Shown: piece after piece, positions 56,212 through 64,000 of the stretch
How positions within the stretch are numbered: the stretch's first letter is position 1
Layout of the letters: every line of letters begins with the position of its first letter
Origin: JADHLJ01 sp038146985
GTDB taxonomy: Bacteria; Pseudomonadota; Alphaproteobacteria; Thalassobaculales; Thalassobaculaceae
DNA length: 64,000 nucleotides
Assembly: GCA_038146985.1 (NCBI GenBank)
Contig: JAYQSQ010000013.1
Coordinates: 248,001 to 312,000, forward strand
Direction: 5' to 3'
The notes under the pieces: model-generated
What the model was told of the DNA's origin: nothing
The model's database searches: none
Seen by the model: only the letters and a program-made list of their open reading frames with translations
Program-made: the position numbers and the translations under genes

Positions 56212-56262
56212 ATGACCGCGCGTGCCGCCGCCGTGGCATCAGACGCTTCCGCAGAGCCATGA
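56212..56262 (+). CDS. Sixteen-codon leader ORF, or the frameshifted start of the CoA-transferase
   Basis: GGAGGAGAAGG, the strongest ribosome binding site in this stretch, precedes this ATG, while the ATG of the CoA-transferase has none. The short ORF ends in an ATGA overlap with that gene. It could be a coupling leader peptide. If one C were lost near 56257, it would instead be the true N-terminus (MTARAAAVASDASAEP) of the CoA-transferase. Confidence 0.4.
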   Translation: MTARAAAVASDASAEP

Positions 56263-57461
56263 GCAGTCCCGCCAAGCCGTTGAGCGGTGTCAGGGTGCTC
56301 GATATCGCGAGCTTCATCGCCGCGCCGCATGCCGCCTCGATCATGGGAGAGTTCGGCGCCGACGTCCTGAAGGTCGAGCATCCCAAGGGCGGTGACCCCT
56401 GGCGCCGCTACGGTACCCATTCGGGGGAGGCCGACCGCTCGCTCGCCTGGCTGACCGAGGCGCGCAACAAGCGCTCCATCACCCTCAATCTGAATTCCCC
56501 GGGCGGCGCCGACATTTTCAAGCGGCTGATCAAGACCGCCGATGTGGTGACCGAGAATTTCCGGCCCGGCACCTTGGAGAAATGGGGCCTCGGCTGGGAC
56601 GTTTTGAGCGCGATCAATCCGGGCCTCGTGCTGCTCCGGGTTTCCGGCTATGGCCAGACCGGACCGTACAAGGACCGTCCCGGCTTCGCGCGGATCGCCC
56701 ATGCCTATGGCGGGCTCACCTATCTTTCCGGCATGCCGGGAGAGATACCGGTCACGCCGGGCTCGACCTCTCTTGGCGACTATATGACCGGGATGAACGG
56801 CTGCATCGGAATCATGATGGCGCTGCGTCATCGGGAGGCGACCGGGCGCGGCCAGGTGATCGATTGTTCGCTTTATGAAAGCGTGTTCCGGGCCCTGGAT
56901 GAAATCGCCCCACGTTACGCAAAGGACGGCTTCGTGCGCGAGCCCGAGGGCACCGGCACGGTGAATGCCTGCCCGCACGGACATTTCCCGAGTGGCGACG
57001 GCAAGTACCTGGCGATCGCCTGCACCACCGACAAGATGTTCGAGCGGCTGACCATCGCCATGGGGCGGCCCGATTTGCTGGAACGCTTCGGCGATCAGAA
57101 GCCCCGCCTCGCCAACCGGAAAATCGTGCTGGCCGAAGTCGAGGCTTGGACCTCGTCCATGCCGCGCGACGACGTGATCCGGGTCTGCACCGAGAACGGC
57201 GTGCCCGCAGGCGCGGTCAATACCATCGCCGATATCTTCGCCGACCCGCATGTCCAGGCGCGCGGCTCCCTGGCGACGGTCCAGGTGCCCGGCATCGGGC
57301 CGGTCACGGTGCCGAACGTGTTTCCGAAACTTTCCGAGACGCCCGGAGAGATCGATAGTCTCGGCCCGGCCCTCGGTGATGCGAATGACGCGATCTATCG
57401 CGGTGAGCTTGGCCTTACCGACGAGGAAATGCACAAGCTCAAGCGGGACGGCGCGATATGA
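56259..57461 (+). CDS. CaiB/BaiF family III CoA-transferase
   Basis: A 400-residue CoA-transferase that moves CoA between acids through a mixed anhydride and thioester. VRVLDIASFIAAPHAAS, FGADVLKVEHP and NFRPGTLEKWGLGWD are class hallmarks, and the catalytic Asp lies in STSLGDYMTGMNGC. The start is uncertain because the good ribosome binding site belongs to the short ORF before it. Its stop overlaps the CitE-like gene (ATGA). The pairing with a CitE-type lyase recalls itaconate, citramalate or malate pathways in which an acid is CoA-activated and then cleaved. Confidence 0.93.
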   Translation: MSSPAKPLSGVRVLDIASFIAAPHAASIMGEFGADVLKVEHPKGGDPWRRYGTHSGEADRSLAWLTEARNKRSITLNLNSPGGADIFKRLIKTADVVTENFRPGTLEKWGLGWDVLSAINPGLVLLRVSGYGQTGPYKDRPGFARIAHAYGGLTYLSGMPGEIPVTPGSTSLGDYMTGMNGCIGIMMALRHREATGRGQVIDCSLYESVFRALDEIAPRYAKDGFVREPEGTGTVNACPHGHFPSGDGKYLAIACTTDKMFERLTIAMGRPDLLERFGDQKPRLANRKIVLAEVEAWTSSMPRDDVIRVCTENGVPAGAVNTIADIFADPHVQARGSLATVQVPGIGPVTVPNVFPKLSETPGEIDSLGPALGDANDAIYRGELGLTDEEMHKLKRDGAI

Positions 57462-58342
57462 GGCGGCATGCGAACCGCACCTATCTGTTCGCGCCGGGCA
57501 ACCATGCGCGCCGCGTCGAAAAGGCCCTCGGCCTCGGCGCCGACGCGGTGATCCTGGATCTTGAGGACGCGGTCGCCATCGCCGAGAAACCCGCCACCCG
57601 CGCCATCGTGCGCGAGGCCTTGGCGCGGCCCCGGGACTGCGCCGGCTTCGTTAGGGTCAATGCCTACGACACCGAGTTCTGTCACGGCGATATCGACGCG
57701 ATCGTCGCCGAAGGGCTAGACGGCATCGTGCTGCCGAAGCTGGAGAGTGCCGCTGATATCAAATCCGTCGACTGGCTGCTCACCAATCTCGAGCGCGAGC
57801 GTGGTCTGCCGGTGGGCGGTATCGAGATCATGCCGATCATCGAGACCGCGACCGGCGTGGTGAATGTCCGGGAGATCGCCACCGCCGGAACCAGGGTGCG
57901 GCGGCTCGCCTTCGGCGGCGGCGATTATACCCGCGATCTCGGCATGGACTGGTCGCTGGGCGAGAGCGAGCTGCTTCCGGTCCGCTCGGAGATGGTCCTG
58001 GCGTCGCGCCATGGCGGGCTGGAGCCGCCGGTCGACACGGTGTTCATCCATATCAAGGAGCACGAGGCCTTCCGTGCCTCCTGCGAACTGGTCCGCGGAC
58101 TCGGCTTCCAGGGCAAGATGTGCATCCACCCGGATCAGGTGCCGGCCGCCAACGCGGTCTTCACGCTCGCCCCGGACGCCATCGCCTGGTCCGAGAGGAT
58201 CGTCGCCGCGTTTGAAGAAGCCGAGAAGGCCGGCATCGCCTCGATCCAGGTGGACGGCTATTTCGTAGACTATCCAATCGTCGAGAAGGCGCGGCGCACG
58301 CTGGATACGGCAACTTTGCTGCGCGATCTTGGAAAGCTTTAG
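57458..58342 (+). CDS. HpcH/HpaI or CitE-like acyl-CoA lyase
   Basis: A 294-residue TIM-barrel lyase similar to citrate lyase beta, malyl-CoA and citramalyl-CoA lyases. YLFAPGNHARRVEKAL holds the phosphate-binding Arg, VILDLEDAV the first acidic motif, PIIETATGVV and GGGDYTRDLGMDW the Mg ligands. It is co-translated with the CoA-transferase, so it probably splits the thioester that enzyme makes. Confidence 0.92.
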   Translation: MRRHANRTYLFAPGNHARRVEKALGLGADAVILDLEDAVAIAEKPATRAIVREALARPRDCAGFVRVNAYDTEFCHGDIDAIVAEGLDGIVLPKLESAADIKSVDWLLTNLERERGLPVGGIEIMPIIETATGVVNVREIATAGTRVRRLAFGGGDYTRDLGMDWSLGESELLPVRSEMVLASRHGGLEPPVDTVFIHIKEHEAFRASCELVRGLGFQGKMCIHPDQVPAANAVFTLAPDAIAWSERIVAAFEEAEKAGIASIQVDGYFVDYPIVEKARRTLDTATLLRDLGKL

Positions 58343-58354
58343 GGGGACATCTTC

Positions 58355-59245
58355 ATGACTACCGTTCTCGGATATCTGGGCCTCGGCAACATGGGCAACC
58401 CGATGGCGACGCGGCTGCTGGATGCCGGCCATACGGTTGTCGTGCGCGATGTCAGCGAGGCGGCGGTCAAACCCTTCATGGAGCGCCAGGTCAAGGTCGC
58501 GGCGTCGGGCAAGGATCTGGCCGACAACGCCGAGGTCATCATCTGCTCCCTGCCGTCGAACGCGATCATCCGCAATGCGGTGCTGGGAAAGGACGGGCTG
58601 ATCGAGGGCGGCAAGATGCGGGTCTTCGTCAATGCCTGCACCACCGGCTCACCCTTCGCCACCGAAATCAGCGAGGCGCTGGCCGCCAAAGGCATCGGCT
58701 ATTTCGATGCGCCGATCAGCGGCGGGCCCGCCGGAGCGAGCGCCGGCACCCTGTCGGTGATGACGTCCGGGCCGAAGGAGATCTACGAGGAGATCGAGCC
58801 CTATTTGCGGGCCTACGGCAAAACGCTGGTCTATTGCGGCGAGAAGCCCGGCCTGGCGCAGGTACTGAAGCTCGCCAACAACATGCTCTTCGCGGCCGGC
58901 ATCATGGTGACCTCCGAGGTGATGGCCATGGGCGTGAAGGCGGGGCTCGATCCCGAGACCATGATCACCGCGATGAGCGCCGGCTCCGGGCGGAACGCCT
59001 CGCTGGAGATGGTCATCCCGCGGGCCGTGCTTCCCCGGACCTTCGATTTCGGCGCCACCATCGACATCATCATGAAGGATGTTCATCTGGCGCTGGAGGA
59101 GGGTGAGGCCCAGGGTGTGCCGCAGTTCGTCTCACAGCAGACCCGGCAGCTGATTCAGCTCGCGGTACATCGCGGCTGGGGTCAGCGCGACTTGAGCGAA
59201 CTCGTCAGGCTGGTCGAGGAATGGTCCGGCACCGAGATCAAATAG
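58355..59245 (+). CDS. 3-hydroxyisobutyrate dehydrogenase-like beta-hydroxyacid dehydrogenase
   Basis: A 296-residue NAD(P)-dependent enzyme. The nucleotide loop is GYLGLGNMGNPMA, the substrate motif DAPISGGPAGASAGTLSVM, and the catalytic Lys lies in LKLANNM. The family includes tartronate semialdehyde, 3-hydroxyisobutyrate and glyoxylate reductases. It is the third gene of the CoA-transferase operon, 12 bases after the lyase, and could reduce or oxidise a small hydroxyacid from that lyase reaction. Confidence 0.94.
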   Translation: MTTVLGYLGLGNMGNPMATRLLDAGHTVVVRDVSEAAVKPFMERQVKVAASGKDLADNAEVIICSLPSNAIIRNAVLGKDGLIEGGKMRVFVNACTTGSPFATEISEALAAKGIGYFDAPISGGPAGASAGTLSVMTSGPKEIYEEIEPYLRAYGKTLVYCGEKPGLAQVLKLANNMLFAAGIMVTSEVMAMGVKAGLDPETMITAMSAGSGRNASLEMVIPRAVLPRTFDFGATIDIIMKDVHLALEEGEAQGVPQFVSQQTRQLIQLAVHRGWGQRDLSELVRLVEEWSGTEIK

Positions 59246-59308
59246 CGCTTATTCAGCTCGGGAGGCGGCAAGATGGGGCCGGCGGGCCCGGCCCCTTTGC
59301 CCGGTTTG

Positions 59309-60178
59309 TTATTCCGCCGCTTCGATCTTGTCCTGGGTCTTGGTGTCGAAGTCCGAGGCGTCGTGCCGCTCGCGGAGCTGCTCATGCGCCTCGCCTCGGA
59401 TCCGGTTGACCATGCGGCCGCGCTTGGCGGGTTCGCGCGCGTGAATCTCCTCGGCCCAGCGCAGGATGTTGGTGTAGCTCTTGGCCTCGATGAACTCCTC
59501 GGCCTCGTACTGGTTGAAGATCACCAGTCCGCCGTACCACGGCCAGATCGCCATGTCGGCGATGGTGTATTCGTCGCCGCAGACATAGCGGGTATCCGCC
59601 AGGCGCCGGTCGAGGACATCCAACTGGCGCTTGGTTTCCATCGTGAAACGGTCGATCGGGTATTGCTGCTTCTTGTCGGCATAGGCGTAGAAATGGCCGA
59701 AACCGCCGCCGACATAAGGGGTGCTGCCCATCTGCCAGAACAGCCAGGACAGGCACTCGGCCCGGTGCGCAGGATCGCTCGGCAGGAACTCACCGAATTT
59801 CTCGGCCAGATAGAGCAGGATCGCACCGGACTCGAAGACGCGGGTCGGCGGGTTCGTGGAATGGTCCATCAGCGCCGGGATCTTCGAGTTCGGGTTTACC
59901 GCGACAAAACCGCTGCCGAATTGATCGCCGTCGCCGATCTTGATCAGCCAGGCGTCGTATTCGGCGCCCTTGTGTCCCTTCGCCAGCAACTCCTCAAGCA
60001 TCACCGTGACCTTCACGCCGTTCGGCGTGCCCAGCGAATAGAGCTGCAACGGGTGTTTGCCGATCGGCAGTGCCTTCTCGTGGGTGGCGCCGGCGATCGG
60101 GCGATTGGTGCTGGTGAACCGCCCCTGTTTCTGACCTTCCCATTTCCAGACCTTCGGCGGCGTATAGGTCGTCGTCAT
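59309..60178 (-). CDS. Glutathione S-transferase, YghU/Nu type
   Basis: A 289-residue GST of the YghU class, which binds two glutathiones and reduces disulfides. The N-terminal region up to about residue 40 (TTTYTPPKVWKWE) is the class extension. LYSLGTPNGVKVTVMLEE is the glutathione site, NPNSKIPALMD the cis-Pro and FESGAILLYLAEKFG the gamma-glutamyl site. The ATG follows GGAGAA. It is divergent from the alpha/beta hydrolase. Confidence 0.94.
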   Translation of the reverse strand: MTTTYTPPKVWKWEGQKQGRFTSTNRPIAGATHEKALPIGKHPLQLYSLGTPNGVKVTVMLEELLAKGHKGAEYDAWLIKIGDGDQFGSGFVAVNPNSKIPALMDHSTNPPTRVFESGAILLYLAEKFGEFLPSDPAHRAECLSWLFWQMGSTPYVGGGFGHFYAYADKKQQYPIDRFTMETKRQLDVLDRRLADTRYVCGDEYTIADMAIWPWYGGLVIFNQYEAEEFIEAKSYTNILRWAEEIHAREPAKRGRMVNRIRGEAHEQLRERHDASDFDTKTQDKIEAAE

Positions 60179-60339
60179 CGTGAGTTCTCCATTGCTTGCG
60201 TCTTGGCTGAGACCGATGATTCCACAACAGGGCTTGTGGTGGCGAGCGGAACCATTTTTGATAGACGAGACCCTACCGTACCGAGACGCCGTCCGCTTGT
60301 ACAACCCAGTCCAACCCTTCGGAAAACGAGGACTTCCCC

Positions 60340-61089
60340 ATGCCAATCTTCGAGAATGGTCCGACGCGCATCCACTATGAGGAGGCCGGCTCCGGCTTTC
60401 CACTCCTGGTGATACCCGGCGGCGGCCTGAACGCCACGATCGCCGGCCTCGCGACCCATGCCTTCAATCCGCTGGAGGTGTTCAGCGACACCTACCGGGT
60501 GGTCGCGCTGGATCTGCGCAACGCCAATGGCGGACAATCCGAAGGGCCGATGGAGATCGAGCGGACCTGGGACGGCTTCACCGATGACCAGCTCGGCCTG
60601 ATGGACCATCTCGGGATCGACCGCTTCATGGTCTTGGGCTTTTGCATCGGCGGCCCGATGATCTGGAACATGCTGAAGCGCGCCGGCGAGCGCGTCGTCT
60701 GCGCGACACTGGTGCATCCGAGCGGCTACAGCTCGGCCTTTCCCAGTATCTTCTATCAGAACAACATCGGCGGCTGGGCGCCGGACTTCGTCAAGCGCCG
60801 TCCCGAATACTCGATGGAGATGGTCTCCGACTACCTGAACAACATGTATACGAAACGGGCGGATTTCGTGTTCACCGTCGACCGCGATTTCGTGCGCGGT
60901 TGCCGGACACCGGTTTTGATCCTTCCCGACGACATTCCGGCGCATCCCTACGCAGCGGCGATGGAGACGGCGATGCTCGCGCCGAACGCGCAGGTCAGTC
61001 TCTATCCCTGGAAAGAGAACGCCCGGAAGATCGAACTGGCGATCCGTCATATCCGCGGCTTCATGTCGACCAGCGTTCCGGCCCGCTAG
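60340..61089 (+). CDS. Alpha/beta hydrolase with a cysteine nucleophile elbow
   Basis: A 249-residue alpha/beta hydrolase. The nucleophile elbow reads GFCIGG, so Cys102 replaces the usual Ser, as in dienelactone hydrolases. An acid residue is available in PDDIPAHP, but no His in the usual C-terminal GH motif is evident; PWKE stands there. It could be a lactonase, a C-C hydrolase or a noncatalytic relative. It starts the plus-strand group with the TPP subunits and the NTF2-like gene. Confidence 0.8.
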   Translation: MPIFENGPTRIHYEEAGSGFPLLVIPGGGLNATIAGLATHAFNPLEVFSDTYRVVALDLRNANGGQSEGPMEIERTWDGFTDDQLGLMDHLGIDRFMVLGFCIGGPMIWNMLKRAGERVVCATLVHPSGYSSAFPSIFYQNNIGGWAPDFVKRRPEYSMEMVSDYLNNMYTKRADFVFTVDRDFVRGCRTPVLILPDDIPAHPYAAAMETAMLAPNAQVSLYPWKENARKIELAIRHIRGFMSTSVPAR

Positions 61090-61154
61090 CGCCGGGCCGG
61101 GCAAGGGACTCAGGAAAGCTCCGGACTCGAAACCGCCATGCCGGGAGATTGCCG

Positions 61155-61661
61155 ATGACAGCGCCGCACCGCCCATCGGAGTTGCTGGACACGCTGAAAC
61201 GCCTTGGTTTCCGGCTGGCGGTGACGGTGCCGGACGGCTGGCTGAGCGACACCCTGGTGCAGATCGAGCGCGATCCGGCGATGTCGCTGATCCGGGCGAC
61301 CCACGAGGAGGAGGCGCTGGCGATTGCTTGCGGCGCCAGGCTGGGCGGGATGCGCACGGTCCTGGTGGTTCAGAATGTCGGGCTGCTGACCATGGGCGCG
61401 GGCATGGTCTCGCTGGCCCAGCGCTATCAGTTTCCGCTGCCGATCCTCGCCTCCTACCGCGGCACGCCCGAGGATCCGATCTACTATCACATCCCCAAGG
61501 GCCGTGTGACCGAGCCGGTGCTGCGCGGCTATGGCCTGCCCTATGCTGTGGCCAAGCCGGACCGGCCGATCGGGCCCCAGGTGGAGAGCGCGGCGACCTA
61601 TGCCGAGGAATCCTCGGCTCCCTTCGTTCTGCTGCTCGGGCGGGAGGACATCAAATGGTGA
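61155..61661 (+). CDS. Thiamine-diphosphate decarboxylase alpha subunit (sulfopyruvate/phosphonopyruvate type)
   Basis: A 168-residue PYR-domain subunit. THEEEALAIACGARLGG contains the conserved catalytic Glu that activates the thiamine ring, and LVVQNVGLLTMGAGM is typical. The pair of short subunits (alpha PYR, beta PP) resembles ComDE sulfopyruvate decarboxylase and related enzymes. GGGAGA precedes the ATG. Its stop overlaps the beta gene. The substrate is not known. Confidence 0.88.
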   Translation: MTAPHRPSELLDTLKRLGFRLAVTVPDGWLSDTLVQIERDPAMSLIRATHEEEALAIACGARLGGMRTVLVVQNVGLLTMGAGMVSLAQRYQFPLPILASYRGTPEDPIYYHIPKGRVTEPVLRGYGLPYAVAKPDRPIGPQVESAATYAEESSAPFVLLLGREDIKW

Positions 61662-62281
61662 GCAATACCCGCCCAAGCCGCGCCGACTATTACCAGGTGC
61701 TCGCTGGAACGCTTCCCGAGGATACGCTGGTCGTCACCTCCCTCGGCAACGCCTCCTATCTCTGGGCCGCCACCCACGACCGGCCGGAGAATTTCTATCT
61801 TGAGGACGCGATGGGTCTGGCGCTGCCCCTGGCTCTGGGCCTCGCCACCGCGCAGCCGGACCGCCAGGTGATCGTGGTCGAGGGCGATGGCGGCCTGCTG
61901 ATGCATATGGGCACCCTGGTGACGGTGGGTGCCGTCGCGCCCGCCAACCTCACGATCCTGCTGATCCAGAACGGCGTCCATGCGGCCTCCGGTGGCCAGG
62001 CGCTCACCAACGCCGGTCTCGACATCGCCGAGATCGCCCGGGCCATGCACCTCAAGCATGCCGAGACCGTCACCTCGCCTGATCAGTTCAGTGCAGCACT
62101 CCCGGCGGCTTTGAATCGTCGGGGACCAACCCTGCTGGCGCTGGCGACGGAGCCGGATCTCGCGCCGGTCACCCCGCCGGCCATGCTCGACCCGGTCGCG
62201 ACCAAGCAGCGGTTCATGACCGCCGTCAAGGCGCCGCGCTATCTCTCCGTCTTTTTCGGCGGCGGCACGCTGTCCGGGTAG
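61655..62281 (+). CDS. Thiamine-diphosphate decarboxylase beta subunit
   Basis: A 208-residue PP-domain subunit. VVEGDGGLLMHMGTLVTVG and LIQNGVHAASGGQ form the Mg-TPP binding motif (GDG followed by N about 26 residues on). It starts within the alpha stop region (ATGGTGA) with GGGAGG upstream. Together the two subunits make one heteromeric decarboxylase. Confidence 0.9.
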   Translation: MVSNTRPSRADYYQVLAGTLPEDTLVVTSLGNASYLWAATHDRPENFYLEDAMGLALPLALGLATAQPDRQVIVVEGDGGLLMHMGTLVTVGAVAPANLTILLIQNGVHAASGGQALTNAGLDIAEIARAMHLKHAETVTSPDQFSAALPAALNRRGPTLLALATEPDLAPVTPPAMLDPVATKQRFMTAVKAPRYLSVFFGGGTLSG

Positions 62282-62293
62282 GACGGACCTCTC

Positions 62294-62788
62294 ATGGCGG
62301 ACATCTCCCCGGAAGACCTGATCGCGATCGAGCAGATCCGCCAGCTCAAGGCCCGCTACTGCCGCCTGTTCGATACCAAGCAATGGGATCGGCTCCGCGA
62401 GATCTTCACACCGGACGCGCGGCTCGAGGGTTTCTCCTCCATGCCCGACGGCTCCGGCGTCGAGATGTTCCTGGACGCGGTCTCCCGGCGCCTCGGCCCG
62501 GCCATCACCATCCACCATGTCCAGGCGCCGGAGATCAAACTGCTCACCCCCGACAAAGCGCGCGGCATCTGGTCAATGTCGGACTATGTGGAGTTCGTAC
62601 CCGCCTCCGCCTCGCCGGGTGCGCGGGGCTGGCGCGGCTGGGGCTGGTACGAGGAGGAATACGTAAGGGCCGGCGGCGTCTGGCGGATTTCCTTCATGCG
62701 GCTGGTAAGACAGCGCATGGACGATCTCGCGGCGGATGGCCCAGCGCCGAAGCCGGGGCGGCTGAAACCGACCGGGGATTGGGTATGA
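62294..62788 (+). CDS. NTF2-like SnoaL-type protein
   Basis: A 164-residue cone-fold protein of the NTF2/SnoaL superfamily, with IRQLKARYCRLFDTKQWDRL, the ordinary start of such proteins, and an acid in FTPDARLEG. Members include isomerases, dehydratases, cyclases and ring-hydroxylating dioxygenase beta subunits. It begins 12 bases after the TPP beta subunit and probably belongs to its operon. Confidence 0.85.
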   Translation: MADISPEDLIAIEQIRQLKARYCRLFDTKQWDRLREIFTPDARLEGFSSMPDGSGVEMFLDAVSRRLGPAITIHHVQAPEIKLLTPDKARGIWSMSDYVEFVPASASPGARGWRGWGWYEEEYVRAGGVWRISFMRLVRQRMDDLAADGPAPKPGRLKPTGDWV

Positions 62789-62883
62789 ACTTTCGGTTAG
62801 GGGTGGCCGGTTCGCCGCGCGTGACCGCGAGCGAAATCAGCAATCTGGGAACATCCAACGCTTTCATCATCAGGTTTTCGTCG

Positions 62884-63043
62884 CCGAACTCGTCCCCTAA
62901 TTCACGAATCCCCGGCGAAGGCCGGGGCCGACGCCTGAAGCGCCGGCAATAGCGAAAAAGCGGAACACTTTCAAAGACCCTGAACGTGATAAACCACCCG
63001 CCACACGGAACAGCCACAGGCGTCGGCCCCGACCTTCGTCGGG
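62884..63043. repeat. Palindromic repeat, family D, with a duplicate inside the next element
   Basis: Arms 62911-62937 and 63017-63043 are inverted repeats of 27 bases with two mismatches. The left part, 62884-62957, is also duplicated almost exactly at 63140-63209. The 520-base gap after the NTF2 gene thus consists mostly of nested repeats and has no gene. Confidence 0.8.
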
Positions 63044-63112
63044 GATACGATAGAGGCCGGGACAACTGCCGAGCCTCGCTTCAGCCAGGCGCTGGCGCCA
63101 GACTTGAAAGGT

Positions 63113-63245
63113 TAATTAGGTGACTGTCCCCGGACTCGCCCGAACTCGTCCCCTGCTTCACGAATCCCCGGCGAAGGCCGAGACACCTGAAGCGTCGGCA
63201 ATAGCGAAATCAAGTCCGGCAAGTCCGGGGACAGTCACCTAATTA
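63113..63245. repeat. Inverted-repeat-bounded element (REPIN/MITE-like)
   Basis: Two perfect 24-base inverted arms, 63113-63136 and 63222-63245, with the core GGTGACTGTCCCCGGACT. Similar GGTGACTGTCCCC sequences are common near REP-associated tyrosine transposases. The interior holds a copy of family D. The element is 68 bases from the tRNA gene. Confidence 0.85.
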
Positions 63246-63311
63246 CCATAATGGCTGGGCGGCAAACCGATGCCGCCACTCCCTCACGCGACTCAATCCT
63301 GAAATGAAAAT

Positions 63312-63388
63312 TGGTCAGGGAGAGAGGATTCGAACCTCCGGCCCCTGCCTCCCGAAGACAGTGCTCTACCAGGCTGAGCTACTCCCCG
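63312..63388 (-). tRNA. tRNA-Pro (anticodon CGG)
   Basis: A full 77-base cloverleaf on the minus strand with an encoded CCA. The acceptor stem is CGGGGAG with CUCCCUG, the anticodon stem is CUGUC with GGCAG, and the seven-base loop UUCGGGA places CGG at positions 34-36. The T arm carries UUCGAAU. Confidence 0.97.
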
Positions 63389-63518
63389 ACCGTGGGAGCG
63401 GCTTATAGCGTTTTGGGGGGGTGTGGGCAAGAGGGGTGGGGCGGGTTTTCGGCGCTCGCTTGCGGGAGAGACTTCGAGGTGCGGGGGCGCGGCGAGCCGG
63501 GGGCCGGTCGGGGCGGTT

Positions 63519-64000
63519 TCAACCCTCCATCTCCGCGACGATCTCCGCTGCCTGCTGGTCGAAGAAGGTGGTCTCGGGGATCTCCGGCACCTCGATCTCG
63601 AAGGCGACGGCGCGGATGCGGTTCGGCTCGGCGCCGCGCAGCAGCAGGCCCTCGTGGACCGACGGCAGGTGGTTGGGAACCAGGGGCTTGGCGTCGGCCG
63701 CGGCGATCTGGGCGATGAAGAGGTTGCGGGAGTGCCCGCTCCGGTTGGCGGCGGAGCCGTGCAGGACCCGCGAATGCATGAAGCAGACGCTGCCCGCCGG
63801 GCCGCGATGGCTGACCGCCCCAGCCTCGGCGCCCGCCGCGATCGCGGGCGCAACGGCGCCGGTGAAACGGCCCTTCTGCCAGAGCGAATGGATCGGCCCC
63901 CGGTGCGAGCCCGGCACCGTCTTTAGCGGGCCGTTCTCCGCCGTCACCTCGTCCAGGAACACAAGGCACGCCACCATGTCGTCATTGGTGTGAGGATCGA
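63519..64000 (-). CDS. Phytanoyl-CoA dioxygenase (PhyH) family protein, partial
   Basis: The C-terminal part of a third PhyH gene; its start lies beyond the window. The visible piece has FLDEVTAENGPLKTVPGSHRGP and HSRVLHGSAANRSGHSRN, which holds the distal metal His and the 2-oxoglutarate Arg. HTNDD at the edge may be the start of the first metal motif region. Unlike the two earlier PhyH proteins it has the ectoine hydroxylase-like VPGSHRGP loop. Confidence 0.85.
   Translation of the reverse strand, partial: DPHTNDDMVACLVFLDEVTAENGPLKTVPGSHRGPIHSLWQKGRFTGAVAPAIAAGAEAGAVSHRGPAGSVCFMHSRVLHGSAANRSGHSRNLFIAQIAAADAKPLVPNHLPSVHEGLLLRGAEPNRIRAVAFEIEVPEIPETTFFDQQAAEIVAEMEG

Overview
The window is GC-rich (AT-rich only near 440-540 and 8050-8290) and has the gene content of a free-living, probably marine, alphaproteobacterium; Rhodospirillales-like is my best guess. 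The reasons are the ureDABCEFG order, the xdhABC/uraH purine block, many phytanoyl-CoA dioxygenase and luciferase-like monooxygenase genes, a FcbT-type TRAP permease, a FixK/FNR-type box and dispersed palindromic repeats between convergent genes. I saw no phage, plasmid, transposase or CRISPR genes.

Layout. 1-8.0 kb: a broken selO, an HCCA-isomerase-like gene, Ldh-family and SDR oxidoreductases, two divergent PhyH dioxygenases and a superoxide dismutase-rhodanese fusion. 8.3-12.9 kb: a minus-strand overlapping operon of a TauD dioxygenase, a predicted b-type cytochrome membrane protein and a single-chain FeS/molybdopterin oxidoreductase. 13.0-18.8 kb: palindromic repeats, then a urease operon whose ureC has six apparent single-base losses but keeps its active-site residues. 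19.1-24.9 kb: a BNR-repeat protein, two luciferase-like monooxygenases, a BenE-type benzoate transporter and an SMP-30 lactonase. 25.0-37.5 kb: a long minus-strand purine salvage and catabolism block (uraH, xdhABC, guanine deaminase, a nucleoside-type ABC importer, adenine/adenosine deaminase, a cysteine desulfurase). With urease next door, this implies use of purine and urea nitrogen.

38.1-44.6 kb: an alpha/beta hydrolase, frameshifted MmgE/PrpD and glyoxalase genes, a thiolase/DUF35 pair, a CMD protein, and a [3Fe-4S] ferredoxin with its P450. 44.8-49.9 kb: the most unusual locus, an RND-family exporter fused in frame to a TRAP DctQ subunit and translationally coupled to a DctM permease. 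50.0-51.9 kb: a stress unit (uspA, a conserved small gene, hsp20) behind a perfect FNR/FixK box. 52-62.8 kb: accessory catabolism (OYE, epimerase, D-aminoacylase-like amidohydrolase, CoA-transferase/CitE lyase/3-hydroxyisobutyrate dehydrogenase operon, YghU-type GST, Cys-nucleophile hydrolase, two-subunit TPP decarboxylase, NTF2-like protein). 62.8-64 kb: nested inverted repeats, tRNA-Pro(CGG) and the end of a third PhyH gene.

Single-base losses in G/C runs recur in ureC, the MmgE/PrpD gene and probably selO. They may be consensus errors rather than real inactivation, so these genes should be checked against reads before being called dead.
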